The position numbers and the translations under genes are program-made. From Liolophura sinensis (Eukaryota > Mollusca > Polyplacophora > Chitonida > Chitonidae): 64,000 nt of DNA. Below are positions 23,018 through 32,545 of the stretch, piece by piece. The number at the start of each line of letters is the position of its first letter. Position 1 is the first letter of the stretch. The notes under the pieces were generated by a model. The model was given only the letters and a program-made list of their open reading frames with translations, made no database searches and had not been told where the DNA came from. Location: assembly GCF_032854445.1 (NCBI RefSeq), contig NC_088295.1:17225490-17289489 (forward strand), in the 5' to 3' direction.

Positions 23018-23842
23018 CTGTTCAAACATTTGAACAGTGTCCTGTTGTTGAAATGTTCTTGCGTGTTGCACTAAGTCATAAGTAAGAACAGTGTCATTGT
23101 TAGGATTATGGGCAACACAGACTTTATCACCGGGATTTTCGCCTGAGAGCAGTGAATTGACATTTGTGTGCTTCTCTACGCGAGCCAAATACTCTCATAG
23201 TGTAGAAACACGTGCTCTTGTCCAAAAAGAAAACCTCCATTAAAGATTGTAAAGGAATACACGGTGTTCTGAGAGACAGTTACTGCATGGAATGTAGTAA
23301 AATTTCATATTTGCATTTTCAATGAAATCTTATTAAGAGTACCAGTACAATGAGTTAATCGCCTGATAAGATGGAAAAGTGGAACAATTAGCAGTGTTTA
23401 AAACTGCACCGGTGATAGAACATCCAGGACGTGAGCTAAACCTGCAAGTATTAAATGTGCCGAACCGAGTTAACACTCACGCGCATTACAAGCTCATGGG
23501 TATGTTAGGTCAGTGTGATAGCAGCCATGATATTACACACACTATGTTTAACCATTCCTTAACTCAGAGTCACGGACCCCAATTTCGCACCGTTTGCCAC
23601 TGCCATTCACATATGAAGCATCCGCACACACAAAGTGTATTTGATTTGGTCTGAAAGTACCCGGGTGTTTGGTTACCATGAGAATGGGTACGATTTGCCG
23701 CTTTTCCGACAGCCTTTTGTGCAAGTTCGTATAGGGCACTTGGCTGTTGAAAGTAGCCGTGGAGTCTCCACGCAGTCTGGACCGCCATCCATCGATCAGA
23801 GTCCATTCCATCAGTTTTGTCCATGTGCTCGTTGAGCCCGAG
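23018..23842 (-). CDS. two phase-compatible candidate exons, unknown protein
   Basis: Exon one (minus strand, 23842 to 23677, 166 bp) follows a good acceptor, taattttaaacag, and ends CTCATG before gtaacc. It encodes a stretch including DRWMAVQTAWRLHGYFQQ and YELAQKAVGKAANRTH and leaves one spare base. Exon two (23193 to 23018, 176 bp) follows tctacactatgag and starts with the two bases needed. It encodes a stretch with KHTNVNSLLSGENPGDKVC and YDLVQHARTFQQQDTVQMF and ends GAACAG before gtttac. Matching intron phase across the pair supports a real gene running toward lower coordinates, with the SINE pair in its next intron. The product is not recognised and both gene ends are missing. A second open frame overlaps exon one, so caution is needed. 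Confidence 0.38.
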
Positions 23843-24545
23843 CTGTTTAAAATTAAGTAAATTATACCTGGTCAATCAATAAGCTGCATTCCATTCCATT
23901 GATTATAAAATACTCTATGGTGGTCAAAGATAACTAGCCAGAGTTCCAGAGTCTATTTTTCTTTTTAAGCCCTGTTCACACTTAGACGAATGTTGTGCTG
24001 AACCGTTAATTAAAAACTTAATAATAATATAATATTAACTTAATATTAAAACCGTTACAAAATAAGATTCGTATTGTAACGTGCAGCAAGAGGTAAACTG
24101 GCTTACGAAAATCACGAAAAGTTGCGAAACGTTCGTGAAGATTCGTAAATGATTCGTGAAAAAGAACGAGTCACAAGAAAAACGGGACCATTATTAACTC
24201 TATTGTAAGTACTTCTTAAGTCAATCGTACATTCGTATTCATTCATAAGTAGTTATTCTGTCTTAATCAGCTGATTTTGAGAACCGCCACAACATAACCA
24301 TGCTTCAGGAATGATCACGTTACCTGTCAGAACGCTGCTGAATCAGTACGAAAGCCACGAAGGCAAACACGATCAGATTACGACGTCAATTCGTAACGAT
24401 TCGGAAAAAAAATTGTCTAAGTGTGAACGGGGTTTACATGGATAGAATTTTGTAATTCTGTATCTTCAGTACCTAGGATGCCTGGAAAATAGAAGACCTG
24501 CCCTTGTTATGGAAAAGTCGGAAGACTTTTGACGGGACCTTTTGA
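23843..24545. other. no supported feature
   Basis: AT-rich, with local runs such as AATATTAACTTAATATTAA near 24040 and repeated TTCGTGAA-like strings near 24130-24160. No gene is seen. Confidence 0.5.
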
Positions 24546-24748
24546 CGTAAAGACCCACGAGACTCTCACCAATCCGGTGGTTGTGAATTCAAGTCCACCT
24601 CATGCTGACTTCCTCTCCGGCCGTACCGTTGGAAGCTTTAGCAAGAACCTGCAGATGGTCGTGGGCTTCCCCCACGCTCTGCCTAGTTTTCTCCCACCAT
24701 AATGCTGGTCGCAGTTGTATAAGTGAAATATTCTTGAAATAAATAAAT
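24546..24748 (+). mobile_element. SINE family A, 5'-truncated
   Basis: Matches the copies at 37783-38028 and 53985-54231: ACTCTCACCAATCCGGTGGT, TTCAAGTCCACCTCATGCTG, GTGGGCTTCCCCCACGCTCT and TTTTCTCCCACCATAATGCT, ending GTATAAGTGAAATATTCTTG and AAATAAATAAATT. The tRNA-like head is missing and about 20 bp are deleted before the tail. Confidence 0.88.
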
Positions 24749-24776
24749 TCAGGCTTTTGGTAATATCAGGCAATAC

Positions 24777-24818
24777 TTTTTCATGTTGACAACCTGGATT
24801 GGTTGTCAACATGAAAAA
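24777..24818. repeat. perfect 18-bp hairpin
   Basis: TTTTTCATGTTGACAACC, loop TGGATT, then GGTTGTCAACATGAAAAA: 18 of 18 bases pair. It lies 28 bp after the SINE tail. The T and A runs at its edges would also make it resemble a bidirectional terminator, but in a eukaryotic setting a small foldback insertion is likelier. Confidence 0.9.
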
Positions 24819-26221
24819 ATAATTTTGACATTTTCAGTGGAAGGCGCTATGAACCTCGTTTTCTCTTACCCTTTCAGTGCGATTTTACCATGTAGCCTAT
24901 TAATACATTCCGATCGTTTGTATCACAATAAGGTTATGAATAAATCTTAATGTTTTGTAAGCATTGAAGTTCATATGCAAACAGATAAACAGGTGTTACA
25001 TTTTATGTCTTTCTGCTTTTTTAGTACAATCGCTGTGTAATTTACAAATTCAATGAGGAACAGAACGCCAGAACTGTGCGAGGTCAGCAAATCAGTGCTT
25101 CTCCTCTGCAATATTCTCTCTATCTTGTCTTGCTTCGGGAAAGTAGGAAATCCCCTTTAACAAAAAGTCTCCCAATCGAGCCAGGAGAAAAAAGTGGTTT
25201 CGATAAGAAGGAATCTCTTTAACCGCCGGCAATCATGTACGACTTCCCCTTCGTAATCTGCCATTATCAATATAAATGGAAAGAAAATGCCGTGCATATG
25301 TCGTAAATCACGATCCAGTCGGGGTTAGGATTGGACCCAATTCCTCCTTCACCATGTTATGTAAGCCTGCACTTTCACCTTTCTCCAAGTGCGATGAAAT
25401 TGAATTAGGCTCCTGAACTGAATATCACTGTACTGGGACTTTACCCCATCAGAAATAGAGGCGTGGTGTCAGACATAGTTTTGTTCTGTTTCAGACTCGG
25501 GTCCCTCTGCGCATTGATATTTATCAGAAACTTGTTGAACCATATCCCCTGAGTGAAATAAGCAATTTATAAAACTTATGCAATTGTATGACATTTGGAA
25601 AACAAAATATAGCCAAATATCAAGAGAATGTTGAAAGTAAAACTTCCCCCATAGGGAAACCTAAAGCGCTATGATTGGAATGATTAAATAACCTGTAGTA
25701 TTCCGAATACCAGCACTCGGGTTTGCAAAAAAAAAAAAAAAAAAAAAAAAAAAGCACAAAGCCCAAAGAATAAATACGCTTCACATGTGGTGAAATATTG
25801 CAATTTTTAAAAAATACTTGTGTATAGCTTATGACTGTAAATCCTGACAGCGTTTCTATATAGCAGTGTACAATAACAATAAGGGTAAAAGGTTATTTCA
25901 AATGTAATGTAAAAGAAATGGTGTCAACACAGATACACAGCGATATGACATCACGTTTGATACCTGTACGGCATGCAGATACAAGTTCCCAATCTTGCTT
26001 ATTTATGTATAACTCCGTAGTAAAGAATGCTCATGTTATTACTGTTTCCATGCACCTGATAAATTTCCTGACTTAAAGACGCGACCAAGCCAGCGAGTGC
26101 TGGATTTGAAGCCATGACGTAGGGGATAACGTGCTAATGTTCCGGGAGCAGCCCCAATCCGCAGTCTTCGATATAGGCCTAATTATGCGCACATGGTGAG
26201 CACCATGCTAGACTTATAGTG
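24819..26221. other. no gene seen; poly(A) run
   Basis: Only a 27-base A run (25727-25753) stands out. No retroposed body is recognisable before it. Confidence 0.5.
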
Positions 26222-26227
26222 TATAAA
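26222..26227 (+). promoter_or_regulatory. candidate TATA box of GPCR gene
   Basis: TATAAA at 26222 lies 115 bp before a strong splice donor (CTTCCAG followed by gtgagag, exon end 26341). The donor pairs naturally with the acceptor at 26838, so a short non-coding first exon starting near 26250 is plausible. Transcript evidence is absent. Confidence 0.35.
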
Positions 26228-26341
26228 CCTTTGTGCTGCGGAAACCGTGCGTTACCTGCAACGACACAGTAAACTAGTTGGTGCTATCTGATTCCCAATC
26301 AGCTCTAAATGATCTTGGCGCACTCATTTGAAATCTTCCAG

Positions 26342-26838
26342 GTGAGAGAGGGGGGGATGTGTCCGGCTATCTCTGTCACCGTATTATCCACTTCCGCTGG
26401 ATAATTATGATAAATCGGAAGCACTCGTTGGAACCTCCAGATCGCCGCTTGGTGCTTATTTACTTCCAAAATTGCCTGTGTTTAAAGCATTTGTTCCGTG
26501 ACAAGCTTTCTTTGGCTACAGACATGGTGGCAGCCAGCGATGGTTGGTCCAAGCCTCTGTTAGCCTGCTTCAATGACTTATTCTTTCCTGCGTAATTACC
26601 TACAGACAGCAGGGGGCAGGGGTAATGACACCGGTCTTCTGTTCGCTGAAATGTTTTTGTAGTCTTGTTACAGCCATTGGCAGTGTAATCCTCGTATTTT
26701 CCACAGTTCGGAACCATCAGTGTTTTCATTGAACCATTCAAAGCCGATGTGAGAGATCACCTAGTTACAATATTTTTTCTTCTGTAAGTAAATGCAGTGC
26801 TCGGAAATTATCATTAAATGTTTTTTCTTACATTTCAG
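26342..26838 (+). other. candidate 5' intron of GPCR gene
   Basis: The donor gtgagag starts at 26342. The acceptor ttttttcttacatttcag ends at 26838, just before the exon that carries the whole receptor. The acceptor is strong; the pairing with this donor is inferred. Confidence 0.5.
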
Positions 26839-26888
26839 ATTTGCGCGTAAAAACAACGACGGCTGTTCGGTTGGAGACAACAGCCACT

Positions 26889-28034
26889 ATGGAGGACGAG
26901 AGAGATATCAACCAAACGTATATCTCTACGGTGGCCATGGGCGATTACCCGAACTACACGGTGTATGAGTATAATACTATCAACACGGCGTATCCTGGAA
27001 TGATGGAAGTCAGCAGAATTGTTAGCAGTTATGTCAGACCAACAGTTATTTGTTTCGGATTGTTTTCAAACATATTTATGTTCGTGTTGATTCTGAACAG
27101 TAAACTCCGCAAGCACGCTCCCATGATCTACATTGCCGGAATCAGTCTCACAGACTCGGGATATTTATTGTTCAACTTATTCTTCTGGATCCAAATAGCG
27201 TTCCATGTTAACATCTATCACATCACAGGTATGTGTCAGCTGATAAACTACTGTATGAAAGCTTTCAACTTCCTGTCCCGCTGGTACATGGCCGCGTTCG
27301 CCACGGAAAGACTCATCTGGGAGTTCTTACCCGAAAGACGCGCTGAGCTTTGCAGTGTCTTCAAGACAAAGTTGGTGCTACTTTCTACTGCCGTTCTGGC
27401 CATATACGGCCATGTGTACTACTGTTGGTTCTTGGAAGTATCTGAATCTACCAACAACATGTGTGGTGTGGACCGGGTTTATTTTCAAACCCTTAACATT
27501 ATTCTTCAAATAGATTCAGTGTTTGCCTACATGATTCCCTATGGCTTGATCATCGCAATAAGTATCATCGTCGCTGTGCGCAAAATTCGCTGTCATTCAC
27601 GAAGCGAAAATACGGAGCCGTTACCAGAGAGAACTGTCCGACAGCGAGGGCGGCTACAGATCGTTGACAATCGGGAGGACAGAGTGCGCCATGTGCACGC
27701 CACCGGCATTCTGCTCTGCATAACCCTGTCTCTTGTCCTACTAACAGTACCAAAAAATACACACGATTTCGTAGGAAAGATGTTTTCAAAGTTTATTTTT
27801 CCTCACTCATGGACGGATATTTTGATGGTTTGTATCGAGATACATTTCGCAACCAAGCCTCTTATATGCTTTATTATTTCTCCGAAAGCTCGATACTGTG
27901 CAAAGCGGCTAATAAAGCGTGCGTTGAGCCGTGCGACAAATAGGAAAACAGCTCGGCCCAATTCAAACAGCATCAACTTACAGGAGTTTAACATGGAGGA
28001 ATGCTCAGGAGGCACCCTCATAGCCGTTGTCTAG
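26889..28034 (+). CDS. class A (rhodopsin-like) G protein-coupled receptor, orphan
   Basis: 381 residues in one exon. The frame is open from the acceptor at 26838, and the first ATG (26889) sits in good context (CCACTATGG). The extracellular N-terminus has two N-glycosylation sites (N8 in NQT, N22 in NYT). Seven hydrophobic segments follow: TM1 with GLFSN (N61 = 1.50), TM2 with SLTDS (D89 = 2.50), C116 at the top of TM3 and C192 in loop 2 for the usual disulphide, ERL (140-142) in place of DRY, a proline in TM5 (MIPYG) and LLTVPKN in TM6. TM7 has KPLIC where NPxxY is expected. A basic, Ser/Asn-rich tail follows. The receptor should signal at the plasma membrane to a peptide or small ligand; the ligand is unknown. 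It belongs with the divergent orphan receptors common in lophotrochozoans. The altered NPxxY is the oddest point. Confidence 0.93.
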   Translation: MEDERDINQTYISTVAMGDYPNYTVYEYNTINTAYPGMMEVSRIVSSYVRPTVICFGLFSNIFMFVLILNSKLRKHAPMIYIAGISLTDSGYLLFNLFFWIQIAFHVNIYHITGMCQLINYCMKAFNFLSRWYMAAFATERLIWEFLPERRAELCSVFKTKLVLLSTAVLAIYGHVYYCWFLEVSESTNNMCGVDRVYFQTLNIILQIDSVFAYMIPYGLIIAISIIVAVRKIRCHSRSENTEPLPERTVRQRGRLQIVDNREDRVRHVHATGILLCITLSLVLLTVPKNTHDFVGKMFSKFIFPHSWTDILMVCIEIHFATKPLICFIISPKARYCAKRLIKRALSRATNRKTARPNSNSINLQEFNMEECSGGTLIAVV

Positions 28035-29479
28035 TTGAACTTGTATGATATATTGGTGTCACAGCAGGCTATCGTGTTCTCTCTTTGCGTCAAACTTTAC
28101 GTTCTTGCCACATTTGTGGGGATTACACAATCCCAAGGAATGACTCCAAGATCGCCTTCTAGAATGGGCCATCTTCATGTGCATGGGTTATACAGAACTA
28201 TATTTATATTCAAAATCCAGTGGTGCGCTTTTAATAATTTACATAATAATAGCATATGTATTGATGATTATCGCTGTTCTGGAGTTATTTTTTCTCTGAC
28301 ACGAGACTACGCCTTTACACATTCGCTAAATTATCCGATAGTTACTTATTTACTCCTGTTTCTGCAAGGAATAACCCGGTGGAGATACATTAATTTGCGG
28401 TGTATGGGACGGGTGTGGTTCAAAGCTTGAGCTCATATCGGCACTCGAAGGCAATCACAATGGCGAGGTAAGCATAGCGGATGGCAAAGTGGGAATGCCC
28501 GCAACGTGGGCATTGCGAAAATCATTTATTTTCCATGATGTTTTAGCTTAGCTGTCCGCTTCACTGAGCGGGTGTGTTGCCGTTTCTAAAGGTTTCTGTA
28601 AACGATGTTTGCACAGGGCTACTTTATGAGGTGGCGCTGAACGCACATTACTGTCTGTGTCAAAATCTGATCACACTACACAACCGATAATCCATATGAG
28701 AGTTAAACGGAGACGAGTTTGACATTTTTATGGCTGATAATTATTGGACAGACTTACTGAGTTACCTGCACTTGTCACCTTGTGCTGATAGGTTATTATT
28801 TCCACAATGGTCCATGGTAATGGAAGTGATTCCAAGAATGGTTTTGATCGAAAATAGCCGCAGGCAGGTCTATAGTGGGGGACGTGGGAAGTATTTGATG
28901 TGTCAGTGCATGCCGGCAAACAGTGACATAGTGCTGCGTTCCAAATTTCAATTCCATAGCAGCCGTCAGCGACCTTCACCTTTTTATCAGTGTTTAAGTC
29001 CTGCCAGTGACAACCCTGTAAGACATGTAACGTTGCTCGACTCCGTCAAGAGCGACACGGAACGCCAAGGTCACTGGGGTCATTTTCACCCGGTTCACTT
29101 GTCGTTCGTGTGTATTTTTAAACCTATTAATGAATATTTGCGTGTGCAACAGCGAGAAATAGAGCTGTGAAAATCAGCGACACAAATGCAGGGACTCTAC
29201 TTATGATGCTTGTTAGCGGCCGTTAATTCCGTGTATTCCTGACTGAACAAGTATATTGTCAGACATTGATTTCTGTATTTAGGGTAATGTGAATGCATAA
29301 AATGGATTGACTCATTGTCGAAAACATTGCTGACAGCTGTCAATATTAGCTCATCATCACAACTCACTTAACTGTGGACTCGCGGTAACTTTATGTGATT
29401 TGTGATTCGAACAGGATAATGAATGTGTTCAGTATTACATTCAGGGTCGTTGGATATGTACATTATGGTCAGGAATAAA
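28035..29479 (+). other. 3' flank of GPCR gene, possible 3' UTR
   Basis: No further exon is evident. The first canonical AATAAA on the plus strand after the stop is at 29474-29479, which would make a long 3' UTR; an earlier variant signal is possible. Frames at 28035-28430 and 28730-29170 look like chance. Confidence 0.35.
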
Positions 29480-29529
29480 CAACACTTCTATTTATCACCT
29501 TTTCGTGTGCATTTGTGCTTAACCAAGGC

Positions 29530-29830
29530 TGCGTGGCCAAGTGATGAGCTGCCTGTCTTTCTAGGCCACAAAAATGGACTCCAACATGCTGGCTGAATAA
29601 AAATTCCTTATGGATCCTCAATTCTTTTTCGCGCCACTGTTCTTTGGGCGACCGTGGCAATGAGTGGCCTAAGCACCCTGAGCTTGTGTTACATATAGGG
29701 AAGATAATCACTGACTTGGTAAGCCATGGTGGTTTTCTTTGGGCACTCTGGTTTCGGTCCCTTATACAACTAACCTCCATCCATACATGTGAAATTTCGA
29801 CTAGATTCAACAAGTTAAAGATAAAGAGTT
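29530..29830 (+). mobile_element. degenerate SINE-like segment
   Basis: TGGTGGTTTTCTTTGGGCAC, TCTGGTTTCGGTCCC and CTAACCTCCATCCATACATG match the general form of a mollusc SINE core (GTGGGTTTTCTCCGGGCAC followed by TCCGGTTTCC). A more complete relative is at 47430-47720. Boundaries are uncertain. Confidence 0.4.
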
Positions 29831-32176
29831 TTAACATATAAATAAGAAATTATATACCTTCACCGTGTAAAAAGAGACAACCATGCGTTTTTAATATCCA
29901 ACATAAGTAGTAAACCTTAGTGGAATGTGTGTTTTGTTGAAACCAGTACACGTCTGCTTAAGATATACCCACCTCTAATGAAGACCCACAAAATAATTAA
30001 AAAGTGAATATTAAAAGAAGTAAAACATTAACCCAACCGAAAATTGTCGTTACGGCAAGCAGGGTCGAACACTTATTTGTCGTGAAGATTGTCCACTGTG
30101 GAAACAATTTACTTCAAAGATAGCTCAGTGCAAATGGTTACAATGAATAAGATAGATTATTTTGGGATAATAATGTACAGAGCGGTTGTGAATATCGAGT
30201 GTACGATTAAAATAGATTCCTGTGTCAGTTTATCAATTTGTATGTTCGTCAATAAGACTATGCTGATGAACTATATAACAGAAACTTAAATGCATGAATG
30301 TATGAGACACACAATCTGCGCAGCACTTGTCATTTCATCGCCAGGTTTAACACAGAGCGTTGCGTTATAGACCTGAGTTCTTACACACGAAAAGGGACTA
30401 TCCAGTTTTAAGCCTACTGCCTGTCCTTTGTGTAAACCAACAGCGGGAATAAAATGCAAACGTTCTGCGTAGCTGCGGGCTGTTAATTTTGTTTCACAAA
30501 TATACATTAAGTGATTAAAATGCCACGCACACGCAACTGAATTAGTGGGATTTAAACGGGTTAAGCGAATGTTACTGGTGCTGTTTATAACATAACCAAA
30601 ATTCACAATCGCCAATTTCCGCGTGGGAGCATTATCAGACACAAAGCGAGAATTCTGCCTAGCAGTGGAACAATATGAAATATCACGACAAACCCGCGGG
30701 CGAACACACTTCTGGGCGAGATAGAACGAAGAATAGAGCAGAAAAAAACACTTAAACATCAAGGAATTCAATAAGAAGATCCCATGTTCAATCTTTGCTT
30801 TTAGTGGGAATGTACTTGGCAATAGTCACAGCTCCTGTGGTGTTTATTGATTGGTTATAGCAGTGCCCATGTCCATGTGGCGCTCATGTCCGTAAACTGT
30901 TCACTTAGCCAAGGCATTTACGCCAGTCTAATGCTAAGAGACGTACAGAGGATTAAAGAATGTCTGTCAAAGAGGAGGAAGCTCCTCGATCGGTCAGAAA
31001 CTGTCCTAATGACCTGTCTGCTTGTCCATAACACAGAGTTAAGGTCAAATGACGTCAAAGGTAATTGGATGACTTGTAACAGTCTGTCAGCTATACATGA
31101 TATAATCTGGCCGGCTAAACTGTTGTGTACTAAACATTTTGACCTGAGGATGTTTATTTGTCAGCAATGGCCCATTCCACAAAGACAGCTTGAAACAACA
31201 AGCATTATTTCTTATAGCGGCTTGTGCACACCTAATACGTGCCATTTTAATACAAATCTATCAAATTCGTAAAGCATTGTGATAAAACTTTAATTTTTGA
31301 CTTTTTATAAGTCATAAATTAGCCCATATATGTAAAACCGACCAGTATCTGTGGAGTTTCCTGTGAGTCATTAATGCAATGTCATGCGAGTTCAGCTATT
31401 GTCAAATATGAGGGTATGATAAAACGGAGTGGGTCGTGAGAATGTCTCTTTCTAAGGTTCTTGCTTGTGAAACTATGAACTGGGGAACTATGAACCGAAC
31501 TCCTATCTTCTAGAGAGAATAGCCTTTGAAAAAGTGAGTTTCCGTTTATCAGATGCCAGATTCTCAAGCGACTATTCACTTACTGTTACTTTCCAATTTT
31601 CTCGTGAGGCTTGAGGCGTAACAGTTTGAACCGGCGGTTATGACAGTGGGCCGACTGATCTTCATCTTCCTGGCTCCGTTCAATAAGCGCTTCGAACAGC
31701 AAAGAAAGAATGTATTAACCCAGCCGGTCGCGTGGACAAGGCGCCACAAATTGTTCAAAGACAAAAAGTCCCTCTAGGATATCAATTATGGCCAGTCAAT
31801 CTTTGAAACGGGATCAACAATGAAAACCTGGAGCGTGAAGACTGAACAGCCGGAGGTGAAGACAAGGCTATCCAGGAAGCGGCCCTATAGGGACATTGGC
31901 AGCTCCAGATTTCAGGGACGGTTCTGTCTTCCCTGCCATTATTTACAAGCTGAATGCAGTCCTGAGCTGGGCTTCACTTGCCAGGCTTATTCCAACAATC
32001 GTTCTACCGCATTCTGATATTATTAGCCAATCGGTATCTTCGGCCCAAAATGAACAAACGTAGTTTTAGTACATCGGCTTGGTTTTCACGACAGTCATTT
32101 TACCTTCACGTTACATTATTAAAGTAAAAGAAAGCTAAAATGTGAAGTAAGGTTCATCATACAGACGACTGAAAGC
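29831..32176. other. no supported feature
   Basis: Two of the longer open frames of the window lie here (30286-30822 minus, 178 codons; 30847-31272 plus, 141 codons). Neither shows a domain, convincing signal peptide or splice context, and they are treated as chance. Confidence 0.4.
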
Positions 32177-32545
32177 TATGCGTAAAAATACTTTCATTTG
32201 TGTTTTCAGATTTTTAAGGGAGTTGAAAGGCATTCAAATATTTGAATAGTAAGGTGGTCTTCATAAACCATATTGGGAACTGACGTCACATCAGCTTTTT
32301 TCCTTATGTTCACCAGAAGGAAGGAATTTTGGGGAAACATTTATCAGTAATATTTTACTCATTGGAAAGAGGAGTTATTCCAACATTCAGTGTCGTGATT
32401 AGAATTGGTAAAACTTCCTGTCACGTCAGAGTTCCTAAACTCTGATAGTATGGTCCATAAAGCTCACCTTGGAATTCAAATGTTTGAACGCCTATAAATT
32501 TCTTCATAAAAATCTGAAAAAATAAATGAAAATATATTTATGCAT
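32177..32545. mobile_element. MITE-like element with ~105-bp inverted arms
   Basis: The left end ATGCGTAAAAATACTTTCAT and the reverse complement of the right end, ATGCATAAATATATTTTCAT, begin arms that stay alignable for about 105 bp. Shared blocks include TTTTCAGATTTTTA, the CATTCAAATATTTGAAT / CGTTCAAACATTTGAAT pair, and AAGGTG followed by CATAAACCATA or TATGGACCATA. The 369-bp element has no coding capacity. No clear target duplication was found. A non-autonomous DNA transposon is the best reading. Confidence 0.8.

Noticed and set aside
24777-24818. Rho-independent terminator
   Set aside because: Shape fits, but the window is animal DNA and no transcription unit of that type is nearby.
28730-29170. 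146-codon open frame after the GPCR
   Set aside because: Starts at ATG but shows no domain, and composition gives no sign of coding. Kept as possible 3' UTR or intergenic sequence.
30286-30822. 178-codon open frame on the minus strand
   Set aside because: No domain, no convincing signal peptide despite a hydrophobic patch, no splice or promoter context. Length alone is not decisive in 64 kb.
30847-31272. 141-codon open frame on the plus strand
   Set aside because: No recognisable motif and ordinary base composition. Probably chance.
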